Shown here in pieces: positions 1-9,368 of a stretch of 35,803 bases of DNA; the stretch's first letter is position 1; each line of letters starts with the position of its first letter. The stretch lies in the NCBI GenBank assembly GCA_001414345.1, contig LLCB01000445.1, positions 1 to 35,803 on the forward strand. The letters run 5' to 3'. This DNA comes from Hymenoscyphus infarciens. Taxonomy: Eukaryota > Ascomycota > Leotiomycetes > Helotiales > Helotiaceae. Below the pieces are notes generated by a model. It was given only the letters and a program-made list of their open reading frames with translations, had not been told where the DNA came from and ran no database searches. The position numbers and the translations under genes are program-made.

Positions 1-193
1 AAGTGACTATTCAAGTTGCATCCATAGTTTCCAGAGTATCAGCAATCAGAAATATAATAATATGTATATACGATATAAAAGGGTTTTGGAATGCTTCTAG
101 GGTGAATAGGAGGATGAGGGGGTGAATCACGTGGTGGCGTGCTTGGCAGGCCAGGGACCCCTGCTAGCGTTGGCTACAGAATAGCGCAACCCA
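1..193. repeat. dispersed repeat copy, weakly mutated
   Basis: This segment aligns by eye over its whole length with 24608-24860 in the RIP island; nearly all differences are C/G here against T/A there. It includes a TATA-like ATATAAAAGG near 75-85, so it may be part of an LTR promoter or another element end. It begins before the window. The family is not identified. Confidence 0.75.
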
Positions 194-231
194 ATTAATA
201 CGCTTTAACCTATAATTAATACGCTTTGACC
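193..231. repeat. 18-bp direct repeat pair
   Basis: AATTAATACGCTTTAACC at 193-210 recurs at 214-231 with one mismatch, so the period is 21 bp. It lies just past the end of the dispersed repeat at 1-193. No function is evident. Confidence 0.7.
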
Positions 232-290
232 CTCGTCTGAGAATCTATTGAGAGTCCACTAGCCCCACCAAAACCCTTCAAGGTATTATC

Positions 291-470
291 TGTTGTGGGG
301 TGTACACGTGACCTAGCGGACCTGTATATAGCTACGAAAGTGCTCCGCACTCTCCTCCTCTTTAGCAGACGTTTTACATACCACACATTGATCATATTGA
401 ATCTACCTTTCTTTTGAGCCTCGACTAGGGCAAGACAACGAAACTACGTTCAGTACGACCTATCCTGTGA
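291..470. repeat. possible solo LTR-like insertion
   Basis: The segment begins TGTTG, has CACGTG near 306-311 and a TATATA motif near 325, and is flanked by the same 7-mer, TATTATC, at 284-290 and 471-477. Many fungal LTRs begin TGTTG with a nearby CACGTG and a TATA box. The 3' end does not finish in CA, so this could be chance. I see no gene between 198 and 794. Confidence 0.3.
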
Positions 471-794
471 TATTATCCCAGACAAATGAAAACCACCAAG
501 GAACCCACTCCCCGAACGACACAACGAGAAAAGGACATCTTGCCAACCCCAGTCACATAAAGCGATGTGGAAAGAAACCCCACAAGCAAAGTAAACAAGT
601 GAAGTGAAGTTAAGGCAATTTTATTTTGCTCCCCGTCCCCAAAAAGTCGAGACCCAACCAAGCAAAACTAGCGCATCCAGAAGAAAACCCCATGAAGAAA
701 CCAAAGCTTTATGCCGTAACATCATATCAATACAACAAGTTCATCTCTTCTCTCTTCATCCTTCTTCCCCAAATCCTACCATCCAATCCCCTTT

Positions 795-2867
795 CTAGAT
801 CTCCAAAGTAACCTTCTGTCCCTTAACCCTCCCAATAACCTGACTAGGAGCATACTTGGGAATAACCTCATCGTCATGCAACATCTCAAACTCCTCCGTC
901 GCATCGCGACCCATAAAATTCATAATCGCCTGCGGTCCACCAGGATGCTCGTCCAACCAATCACTCAGATTCATCACAACACCCTTCACCACGACCCAAA
1001 GATCTTCCTTGGTGTTATGTTTGGCAACTTCCTCCATCGTGTATTCCTTCTCAGGAACGCTGAATTTGGCAGGTTTCCCTGCCTGCCCAACCTTTCCTGG
1101 GTCCGTGGAAGATCCGTTCATGACTGGACCTGCAGAGGTCTGACTCTGGTGGTCTTGTTTGGAGCCGGTGCCAGTGGAGGAACCGGATTGGTTGTCCCAT
1201 TCAACGGTTACTTTACCGGGTTGAGATGGGTCGATGTGAAGGGAGATTTGACCCAGACGTGATGCTGCAGCACCAACGGAACCTTTTAGGGCATTTTGGA
1301 AGAGATAATTGCTTGCAGTATCACCGGCAACACGACCGTAAACCACGCATCCAAGAAGTGACGAACCACCAAGACGATTGGCACCGTGAACACCTCCAGC
1401 GAGTTCTCCACATGCATAGAGACCCTCGAATGGCTTTCCTTCCGCGTTGAGGATTTGTGCTTGGTCGTTAATTTCGATACCACCCATGGTGAAATGAAGA
1501 ACTGGCTCCATAACAGCAACGTGGAAATCATCATCGATATCAAGAGGACCGTTGTGGAAGAACTTCTTTCCATATGGATCTTTCTTCTTTCCATCGGCGA
1601 TTTCGTTGTATGCTTTGAATGTTCCTTGGAGATGTTGTGGTGTGCAACCGATTTCCTTTGCAAGTTGCTTTCCGGTCATCTTCTTCATCAGACCACGACC
1701 GGAGTAATGACGAGTGTGGAAATCAAGAACATTTGATGCCTTGGAGTTAAGGAGGAGTCTGACTGGGAATAACCCCTTCTCCTTCTCCTTCCACATCTCA
1801 CCGGAAACATAGTCTCGGTGACCAAGCTCGTCACAGAATCGGTCACCAGCTCCGTTCAGAAGGAGACCACCCTCACCACGGAGAGCCTCAGCAGCCAGGA
1901 ACTTCCACTTGGAGCCGGGGTCCTTAGGGTCGACGAGACCTGTTGGGTGAACTTGGACTTTGTCCATATCGATTCCATTACCACCAATAGCCATAACCAT
2001 CTTCTGTCCATCACCTGTAGCGTGTGTACCGTTGGTGGACGAGAGGTTGAAGGTGTCTGGTCGATGCTTCTTGAGGAGGGAGGTCTCCGTGAAGTCTGCG
2101 GCATATCCACCAGTGGCAAGAATTACTGGTCCGTCAACAGAAGATGATTCTCCGCCGAACTCGTATGTGACACCGGTGATTTTGTTTCCATCCTTGTTGA
2201 TACCAGTCACTCTGGCCTTCTTGATGATCTGCACACGCTCAGGCTCCTTCTCTGCGAGCTCCTCTAACCGTTGCATCAGAGCATATGTGATTGCCATGCC
2301 GGGGAATTTGGCATCGTGGCCTCGGTGAGTTCTTGGTTGTGAGTGACCTCTGAAATATAAATCAGCATATGATTCTCCCAGAATTGTGCCGGGAGAGATC
2401 CAACATACCCGAGTCGGGAAACAAGTGTAAGATCTAGGTTGAAAACATCCTGAAGCCATTCTACAGCCGAAGCGGATTTGTATGTCAAGACCTTGATCAA
2501 ATCTGGTCTCGCCTTGTCTCTTGCAGACTTTAGGGTATCATCGTAGAATTGTTTGACGCTATCTCGAATCTCTCCATCGACTTGTGTTCGGGTCAAGGCA
2601 GCGTTGATGCCGGATGTGGCCTTTGTAGAGTTGCCTCCAAAGAAACCTGGATGGCAAAGTTAGCTGATTACACTTGATGATTTGATTTTGGATTCAGAGC
2701 ATACCTTGTTTATCTAGAACTACTACATTGCCACCTGCGAGGTAGATTGTGTGTGCTGCACTCAGGCCGGACACTGTTTTCGGTCAGCTGCAATCCACTG
2801 AGAGGGGCATTGGCCGTGGGCAGAAGAACGTACATCCGCCTCCAACAACAATAACTCTGGGTGTCAT
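795..2867 (-). CDS. OSM1: soluble fumarate reductase with C-terminal cytochrome b5 domain
   Basis: Catalyses reduction of fumarate to succinate with a flavin cofactor, which helps reoxidise reduced flavins and NADH. Four exons (2867-2834, 2773-2705, 2646-2409, 2349-795) join in phase to give about 631 residues. Introns are 61, 58 and 59 bp with GTACGT, GTATGC and GTATGT donors. The start is the ATG just before the dinucleotide-binding motif VIVVGGGLSGLSAA (residues about 5-18). An in-frame ATG at 2987 would add 40 residues but looks like leader. Conserved family signatures include HPTGL, FTMGGIEI and GELAGGVHGANRLGG near the end of the flavoprotein part. After a Ser/Gly/Gln linker, residues about 550-631 form a cytochrome b5 fold with heme ligands His in DEHPGGP (about 582) and in EMLHDDE (about 605). 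No clear mitochondrial or ER targeting sequence on the chosen start, so a cytosolic location is most likely. The symbol names the yeast family and orthology was not tested. Confidence 0.94.
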
Positions 2868-4129
2868 GTTGACTTTGTGTATGTGCGAGAGAAAAGAGGA
2901 GAAGAGCAAGGCAATGGGGGAATAATTGTGAGTTTGTAAGAGATCACAGAAGTTGGTGAGGAATGTGATGGTTTTGTGTTGATCCACGAGGCGCCACTAG
3001 AGTGTTGGGTGTTGGAGAGAGTCTGGGGAGGAAATGCCGAGGTCCCGAAGGCTGCTGTGATTCGGCGAATGATCCAAGTCGTGAAGTCAGCACCTGTCAC
3101 TTGATTCGACGACGCCCAATAGTGGAGTCCGGGGACGGCCTTTGATGGGTTTGATGGAAGCGGAGTTGCGAAAGGAAACGAACGATTTTGCGGAGAAGAG
3201 AGCAGCGGTCTAACAGCACTCGGTTGTTTGCTTCTCTTCCAAACAATTCAATTGTATGTACTAGTAAACCAAGAGAATAAAATCAATCCTTGGGATCCGT
3301 CTCATGTCATCTTTCGAGTCACGAGCGAGAGTCAGTTCTCTCCCACAGAACACCTGCAAAGAAAAACAGCCCAACGATCTCCTGCATGTGAAAGACCCCC
3401 TTTCGTGGCCGTGGCCCCAAAACCCGCGCCCCACTCTTTTCCCCTTCTCCAGCTTTTCGGTGCCAGCGACTCATGTTGCATAATACACTTGCATCAGATG
3501 ACCCTCCCCGAATAAGCATTTGCGTACCTTTTCACATGTGAAAGATGGTCAGATAGAACGTGATAACTGTCGAGTTTCATGGCGAATAATTGATGCCTCT
3601 GGAGCTTCCAAATCGATGTGGCAAACAGCTTCTCCATGAATTGAAATAGGAGTGGAAACAAGCTCGCTTTTTTCGGTGCAGAAAGGCGCGAGGTGGATTG
3701 TGGGGATTTAGAACCACAATTTGATTGACAACAAGAGCTATTAAAAGGTGGTTGGTGCTTGAGCTGAGAGTCCGGTATCGCTACTAGGTACTTACCGATC
3801 CTTCCCTTTCGTACTTTGTTGTTGTGATGCTTCTCTCCTATGCAAACCTTTTGCCAAATTAAATTTGTAAAAGGAAAAATTGACCCCTATATATGGAGTC
3901 TGGAAAAGTCAACTTCCGTCTTGAATTGCATGATGCTTAGTGGAAGAGTGAGGGGATGCTTGGAAGCAGTGACAATCATATCATTTTGGATCGCCTGTGA
4001 AGTAACACACTGTTTATTTCCCAGTGCTACCTAGGTAGCGAAGCTAGCTACATCCTGTCCTGCCCGTCGTAACATTCGTTATTCAGCCTACTTTCCACCA
4101 GAGGTAAAAGCATTGTCCATCAACCTGCC
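2868..4129. other. intergenic region upstream of fumarate reductase
   Basis: No convincing gene. The part next to 2867 should hold the promoter and leader of the reductase. The segment around 3880-3890 has TATATA, but no gene start follows it. Open frames on either strand are short, lack recognisable domains, and do not join by splicing. Confidence 0.5.
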
Positions 4130-4143
4130 CTACTTTCCACCAG
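4087..4143. repeat. 15-bp direct repeat at the 3' end of a gene
   Basis: CCTACTTTCCACCAG occurs at 4087-4101 and at 4129-4143, 42 bp apart. The second copy holds the stop codon and last four codons of the neighbouring minus-strand gene, so the first copy is an extra gene-end sequence just past the stop. It looks like a small slippage duplication. Confidence 0.85.
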
Positions 4144-5572
4144 TCTTTTTGGCATCCATCATTTCTCGAATGAATGGTGGCATGGCGGCGACCAATTCTG
4201 GGGGTAGTGGTTTATCCTCTGGCCACATGGTCGATTTGGCTCGAAGCTCCTCGCCACTGACGCCGGAAAAAGGGCCCTTAGGAATTCTCACGAAGCGTGC
4301 TTGCTCTCCCTCTCCGACAATATCGAAGTCATTTGTCGCACCTGGTCCAATAGGGTTTCCCTTGAGCATGTTCACGTTAACTTGCAATCCCTCCTCAACC
4401 CAGAAGCGGAAAAGCTCTCGATTCCATCTATAGCCACCCGTTTCCATCCCCTTATCTGGCAAGAAAACCAACTCGTTGGGGAGAACGCCCTTGGATAACT
4501 CCTTCCAAGACTTGATATACATCTCGATGCCTTCCAAACCTCGCATCAATGGTCTTCCCACGTTGAAGCGCATGTCATTTGGGACGGCCTTGTCGAGGTC
4601 ATCCATGGTGCGGGCACAGCGTCCAAGTGATTTGTCGTCGTAGTAGTGGACTTTGGCTGCGTATTGCTCCTCGAACTCCTTCTCGGGGATGATTGTCTTT
4701 CGGAATCCAAATTGCGCACCAGTGAGATCGATATAGTATTTCTCATTGTCGACCGTAGTGACTTTCCAGACTTCATGAAGACCAGGGGATACTCCACGCG
4801 CCTCATTTCCCGATGGGTCGATGGTGAAGAACTGCATTTCGGGGTTTTTGATTTCGACGGAGACCTCTTCAATATGCGTAGTGACATCTGTTACTAGTTA
4901 GCTCCTGCGGTATTGAAGGTTGTGCTAGATATGAAGGGCAATTGGGAATGATCTCCGAGATCGTTGGGAAGAACAAGAAATCGAAATCTTAAATCTCCCA
5001 AATGTTCTCGGAGAATTTGTCCTAGAAGATCTGGAGTAGGGGGGAAGAGAAAAAAGAAGAACGGGGGAGGGTTCTCGGATCCAAGCAGGGTAGACCTCTT
5101 ACTTACCCTCGAGAAGGCGAACAACGAACTGTTGCATGATAGCGACAGCCTCCATAGAGCCCAAAAAAGACAACATAGCATGCTTGTCCTCCTCAGTTTC
5201 GATACCCTTTGGCAAGTTGTGGAAGATCTTGACAGGCTCCTCGTCGACACCCTTGAAGAGATAAATCTTTGCACCCCCAGCCTTCTTCGTGAATTTGGTG
5301 AAGTTCTTGTCAAATGATTCTTCACGGTAGAAGTACCAAATCTCTCGCATCAGCTCACCAGCACGGTACAGTCCATCTCTAGCCTTAGAAGCAGGCAGAG
5401 AAGCTGCGGCCTCAGGAGTGACGGTTGAAGAAGCATCCTTCAAGGTCAAGTCGTTCAATTTCTCGTCGATGTCGACGGTGGAGGAAAGGCGAGTTGCTGT
5501 TGAAGGTGCGGTGGCTTCCGTGAAGACGGTGTCGGCCACACTGTCGGCGACAGACTTTGGGTAGGAAGGCAT
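4130..5572 (-). CDS. uncharacterised fungal protein, 407 residues
   Basis: Two exons (5572-5107 and 4887-4130) joined across a 219-bp intron with a GTAAGT donor and CAG acceptor give 407 residues in phase. Residues 1-65 are low in complexity and rich in Ser, Thr and Ala. A folded part begins near residue 66 (ARDGLYRAGELMREIWYFYR). After the splice the chain continues EGDVTTHIEEVSVEIKNP and then HEVWKVTTVDNEKYYIDLTG. The C-terminal third is charged, with KPLPPELVAAMPPFIREMM near the end. There is no signal peptide or membrane segment, so it is probably intracellular. The overall pattern reminds me of fungal proteins that elsewhere carry a MYND finger, but no Cys/His cluster is present here, so I assign no function. 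The intron is longer than most in this window and the start assumes no further upstream exon. Confidence 0.85.
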
Positions 5573-6389
5573 CTGTTGAAGATGAGGTCAGCTTCAGGTT
5601 CAGGCTCTCGATCATCACCTCGATCTGTTGCCCTATAGATTCCGGAGAATGGATGGTATTGTGCGAAAAAGGGTTGGAAGAATTAAGAGATTCAGGCTCT
5701 CATTTTCCCAGACCTTTTGAAACAATACTTGTGATTCTTCAAGAAGATGGTTTGAAGGGTGTACCTCAAAGGTACTTGTATGGCGGAGTAGCTTACCTTG
5801 AAGAGATTGATGATATCAATTGTCAAAGATCGATGAGGAAAATCGTTGATGAGGTGATTGAAGATACGAAAAGCGCAAGGCTCTTCGAGGTTGCGTTGTT
5901 CTCCCGGAAATGTTTGTTGTTTGTAGATATGTGATGCCTGGCTAGCACGTGGCTAGATACTTCTTGGCAGAAAGGACGCTAGCAGAGGTAGTCAGACCAA
6001 GTGCAATTCGTTTGTAAAGAGATCATTGCTGTTAACAAGTGAGGCAGAAGTCTTGGCAAAGATACCTGCGGCCATCAAGGTGTATGCTGAAGTCATATAC
6101 TCAGTCCATTGCTACCTAAAATTGATCAAGGTCTAGCAAGTATTGACATGACTCTATTCGTTTTCTGATAATGCTCTGACTCCTACCCAAATAAGTGGAG
6201 GAGAAGACAAAATATACTGTATTCTACTTGTAGTCAGTTACGAAGTGAAATGCCACTGCCATCCAGATCAACCTGGAAACACCCAGATCAAATCATTCAT
6301 TCATTCATTACCTGTACGCCTAGCCATATATCATATCATATCATATCAAAACATCAATACTGCCGTAGTCAAATCCAATATCCAATTAT
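5573..6389. other. intergenic region
   Basis: No convincing gene. A 125-residue plus-strand open frame at 5557-5934 overlaps the start of the minus-strand gene, has no recognisable domain, and is judged chance. Near 6296-6311 there is a short CATT repeat and near 6326-6347 an ATATC repeat, both plain microsatellites downstream of the FAS1 gene. Confidence 0.5.
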
Positions 6390-7107
6390 TCATCTGTAAT
6401 TCCTCACTCCCTTCAATACCCACACCTCTCCATTATAGACCTTGCTCGCAATAGAACTGACTTCGATATTCCCCGGTTGAATCTACCCCAAGTCAGCAAG
6501 TGCCAACCGAACAATCCTACCCACCAAGTACCGGAAGCAAAACAAGCAAGTAGCGAAAGGAGAAAAGAGAAAAACTTACAAACTTCACTCCATCCTTCCC
6601 TTCCCACCAAACCTCACCCCCAGCAAGCGTCTTAACCTTCTCCCCCTCCGTCCACGGACTAACAGGAACAACATGTGCCTCCACGAATCTCCGCAGATTC
6701 TTCTGCGCTCTCCCTTCTCCTTCCGGACCCTCATAAGCATCCGTCCCAAGTTTATCATAGTCCTCCGGGTCTTCCCAAGGCTTCCTAGGTAATCCCATGA
6801 TCGCAGAGTTTAATGGCGCGAGGATAGTAGTATTCAGAGAACTATCCTCAAATCGTTGAGATATAGCTGCGAAATCGCGTGTGAAGCCGGCGAAGATATT
6901 GAGGGAACGGTCATTGCCCAGAACGTCAGAGAGAATAACTGTGTCGGAGTCTGCGGGTGGGTTGGTAGAGGGGTTGTCGTCTTTGGAGGGGGGTGGCATG
7001 GCGGGGCCGAGATTTGGGTTGGGGTTCGACATGGGGTGTTGTTGGGGTTTGAGGGCGTGGATGAGGGTTGCTGTTAGGAGGAGGTTGAGGACGGGGAAGT
7101 ATTTCAT
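6390..7107 (-). CDS. secreted FAS1 (fasciclin) domain protein
   Basis: Two exons (7107-6580 and 6482-6390) separated by a 97-bp intron with GTAAGT donor and TAG acceptor give 206 residues. The N-terminus MKYFPVLNLLLTATLIHA looks like a cleavable signal peptide, followed by a Pro/Asn-rich stretch to about residue 55. A single FAS1 domain follows. It has VILSDVLGND at its start, the H1-like motif NTTILAPLNSAIMGLPRKPW near residues 93-112, the H2-like HVVPVSPW, and a last strand GNIEVSSIASKVYNGEVWVL supplied mainly by exon 2. That the domain is completed across the splice is strong support for the model. FAS1 domains mediate adhesion or act in the secretory pathway and vacuole. The length fits small single-domain fungal FAS1 proteins. 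The actual location and ligand are unknown. Confidence 0.93.
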
Positions 7108-7524
7108 GGTGGTGGTTTGTTTTCCAGCTTGGTGTTGCGAGCTGAACTTGTTTATGTTGTGGATGCTTATGCCCGGTATCTCCAGTTATCGCCAAGAATT
7201 GGTGAAGGTCTCACGGCAGCCTGGCAGCCTCAGTTAGCGACGATATCTTCACTTCACTTCATTTCACATTGGTGACATTTTCAAGCTTGCACGGATATTA
7301 GAAAGACCAATCACATATTGTTAAAGTACGGGATTTATTCAAGGAAAGAGCTACCGGAGACTCGAAGTCAGAAATGAAATGGGGTTACCTAGGTAAACCA
7401 TTTCGTGAGCCCCTGTGTAACCTTCCCCGCCAACATTCCTCAAAATCACTTTATCCATCTCCCCCCCCTTTTCCCCAAAGTATCTCTCTTAACGCCAGAG
7501 TTTCCAGACCCCATACCCCTCAAA
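7108..7524. other. intergenic region between FAS1 gene and pseudogene
   Basis: Holds the promoter of the minus-strand FAS1 gene. A CTTCACTTCACTTCATTTCA stretch lies near 7249-7268. No gene is seen. Confidence 0.5.
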
Positions 7525-7805
7525 ATGAAGCTCACTCGACCGGTTTCATCGGAAAGGAAGTCCTCCACCAAGCACTCTCACATCCCTCAATTTCCTCTCT
7601 TATAATCATCTCTCGGAGAGCTCTTCCCGAAGAAACGACTTCGAATCCGAAGGTAAAGCTAATAATGCTCGAGGATTTCATGGTTTATACACCTGAGGTA
7701 TTGGAACAGCTCAAGGGTGCTGATGGTTGTATTTACTTTAAAACTCCAATAAACGAGGCAGGTGTCGCTGATTTCGGGAGTTCTTTCACATTTCCCACTT
7801 TGTAG
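7525..7805 (+). pseudogene. broken N-terminus of a NAD(P)-binding Rossmann protein
   Basis: An ATG AAG CTC start at 7525 (MKL) is followed, in a different reading frame, by STGFIGKEVLHQALSHPSIS and then KVKLIMLEDFMVYTPEVLEQ and LKGADGCIY. This is the first third of a short-chain or NmrA-like NAD(P)-binding protein; the normal start would read MKL, a few residues, then TGSTGFIGKE. Only 11 bases separate ATG from the Ser codon, where about 21 would be expected, so the nucleotide-binding loop is lost and the frame is shifted. After about 7740 family likeness stops, and the frame ends at 7805, far short of a 220-300 residue protein. I see no intron that would repair it. The last part lies close to the promoter of the next gene. 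Confidence 0.65.
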
Positions 7806-7917
7806 TTGCCTACATGTATTATACTTTCTCCAGTGAGACCTTATAGCATTGAACGCCAGGTGCTTGCCAGGTGCTACTTAAGTAAGTCTTCTTCCCTTCC
7901 ATTTCAGCAAAAACACA

Positions 7918-7949
7918 ACAACGACAACAACAACAACAACAACAACAGC
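7918..7949 (+). promoter_or_regulatory. CAA-repeat 5' leader
   Basis: A run of near-perfect CAA triplets directly precedes the ATG at 7953. Unstructured CAA-rich leaders favour efficient cap-dependent translation in eukaryotes. A TTTCAG splice acceptor-like site lies just before it at about 7902-7907, so part of the leader may be spliced. Confidence 0.5.
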
Positions 7950-7952
7950 ACC

Positions 7953-8222
7953 ATGGAGTCCGTCCCTGCGACCTACCTCGCCTTGGCTTTTTCGGCCATT
8001 GGAGTGCTGTGGACCATCTTCCACAGGGTATCAGCTCCGCCAGCACTACCATTCCAGAAGTACTCTGATGAGTATGAACTCCTGCAGCGAATCACCTGGG
8101 CCCAAGAGGCACAGACTGAACACCTGAAGACAGTTACCACCAACCAACGACAAATCATTGAGCAAAACCAGCGGCTCATCGCCCAAAACAATGGCGACAT
8201 TTTTAACCGACTACGACACTAA
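7953..8222 (+). CDS. small single-pass membrane protein, 89 residues
   Basis: Single exon, 89 residues, with ATG in a strong context (GCACCATGG). Residues about 6-24 (ATYLALAFSAIGVLWTIFH) form one hydrophobic segment, and the rest is hydrophilic and rich in Gln, Asn, Glu and Arg, ending IFNRLRH. Residues about 45-85 could be an amphipathic helix or short coiled coil. This layout suggests a tail facing the cytosol or another compartment from a membrane-anchored N-terminus. I do not recognise the family. Support for reality comes from the good start context, the CAA leader, balanced codon use and the long pyrimidine-rich 3' flank. Against it is the small size. Confidence 0.7.
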   Translation: MESVPATYLALAFSAIGVLWTIFHRVSAPPALPFQKYSDEYELLQRITWAQEAQTEHLKTVTTNQRQIIEQNQRLIAQNNGDIFNRLRH

Positions 8223-9368
8223 TTACTTCTTTTTCTTTTTTTGAATTCTTTTTGTTTTGTTTTCTTTCTGGACCCTGGACTTGGACCCTCAAATATTGTT
8301 AACACCAGCGATGAGTTCACACGTCTCTGTTTCGTGTTGGTGATTAGTAGCCAAGTGGCGAAGCTAAGATGAACTCGGGGTTTTCTTTCACTGTTTACAC
8401 TTCTTTTTGGGTTTCTGCTGGACTGTTTTGCTTTGTTTTTCTTTTGAGTAACTTGATTTGCTAACTCCTTTCTCATATGTAGTATCGCAAGAAGACAAGT
8501 CGAAATTCCTATCTGCATAGCGATTGCAAAGATCCCGAGACTCATGTCGTTTTCTCAGCTGGTTATACTGTGTTTTGGAAGCTGGGATTAGTGGGACAAC
8601 CTGGATGGGTGGGCCTCGGAAAGATGGTTGCTTGATATCGATTGCATAATGATGAGGTACTATGTGTATTGCTAGGATGTTGCTGGGGGAGACTGGTGGA
8701 AGCTGCTATCTTAATGAGGGCTCTGGCGTACTAAAGTTCTGCATCATCAATTTCATTCTATTGTTTAGATTGAAATAGAAGGGCTTTGAATTTCGTTTCT
8801 CATTTCCTCGACTTATGGTTAGTTGACTTGATAAAATCAATTCCTTGATCAGGGTCCTGTTCAAGCAATTCTTCTATTAAATTCCTACTTACTCCTGCGA
8901 GCTGTAGGAAATTTAAACGAGAAACAGAGGGAAGAAGTCACACTATAAAGTAGAAAAGAGCAGTGAAAAGAGCAGTGCTACTTCCCAGTTTTCTAGCATC
9001 TAGCACAAGTTAGTATTGCCATATGAATTTGGGACAGTTGAACTGGTTTGACATTCTTCAGTGGGAGTTGGACTGAGGCATCCCAATCGGACTTACGTGA
9101 GAGACGACTCAAGAGTTACAAGATTAATCCTCGTGTCCGTATGATAAAAGCAGCAGTGAATACTCCAGGCTGGCAGCTCTCATTGCCCTACCTAGCCTTC
9201 TATTAAAGGTTAAGGGCTTCTCCTGAAATTTTGAGGGATTTTAGAATATTAACCCAGCTTTTCTGAAAAAATGATGGGTAATATTTATCATAGCCGTATA
9301 ACATATTCGCGAAATGAGAGAAGACTCAAATACACTTGGAGTTTCCGCCTATCTTTCACCAAAAACCT
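8223..9368. other. intergenic region between convergent genes
   Basis: Contains the 3' flanks of the small membrane protein gene and of the F-box gene. A 12-bp tandem pair (AAAAGAGCAGTG) lies near 8954-8977 inside a short GTAG/CTAC inverted pair. A minus-strand open frame at 8219-8545 starts with a hydrophobic segment but overlaps the 3' flank of the small gene and lacks a family. It is not called. Confidence 0.45.

Noticed and set aside
5557..5934. 125-residue plus-strand open frame
   Set aside because: Overlaps the first codons of a supported minus-strand gene and shows no family signature.
8219..8545. 108-residue minus-strand frame with a hydrophobic N-terminus
   Set aside because: Lies in the 3' flank of the small membrane protein gene and becomes Lys/Arg-rich because of T-rich DNA; no homology recognised.
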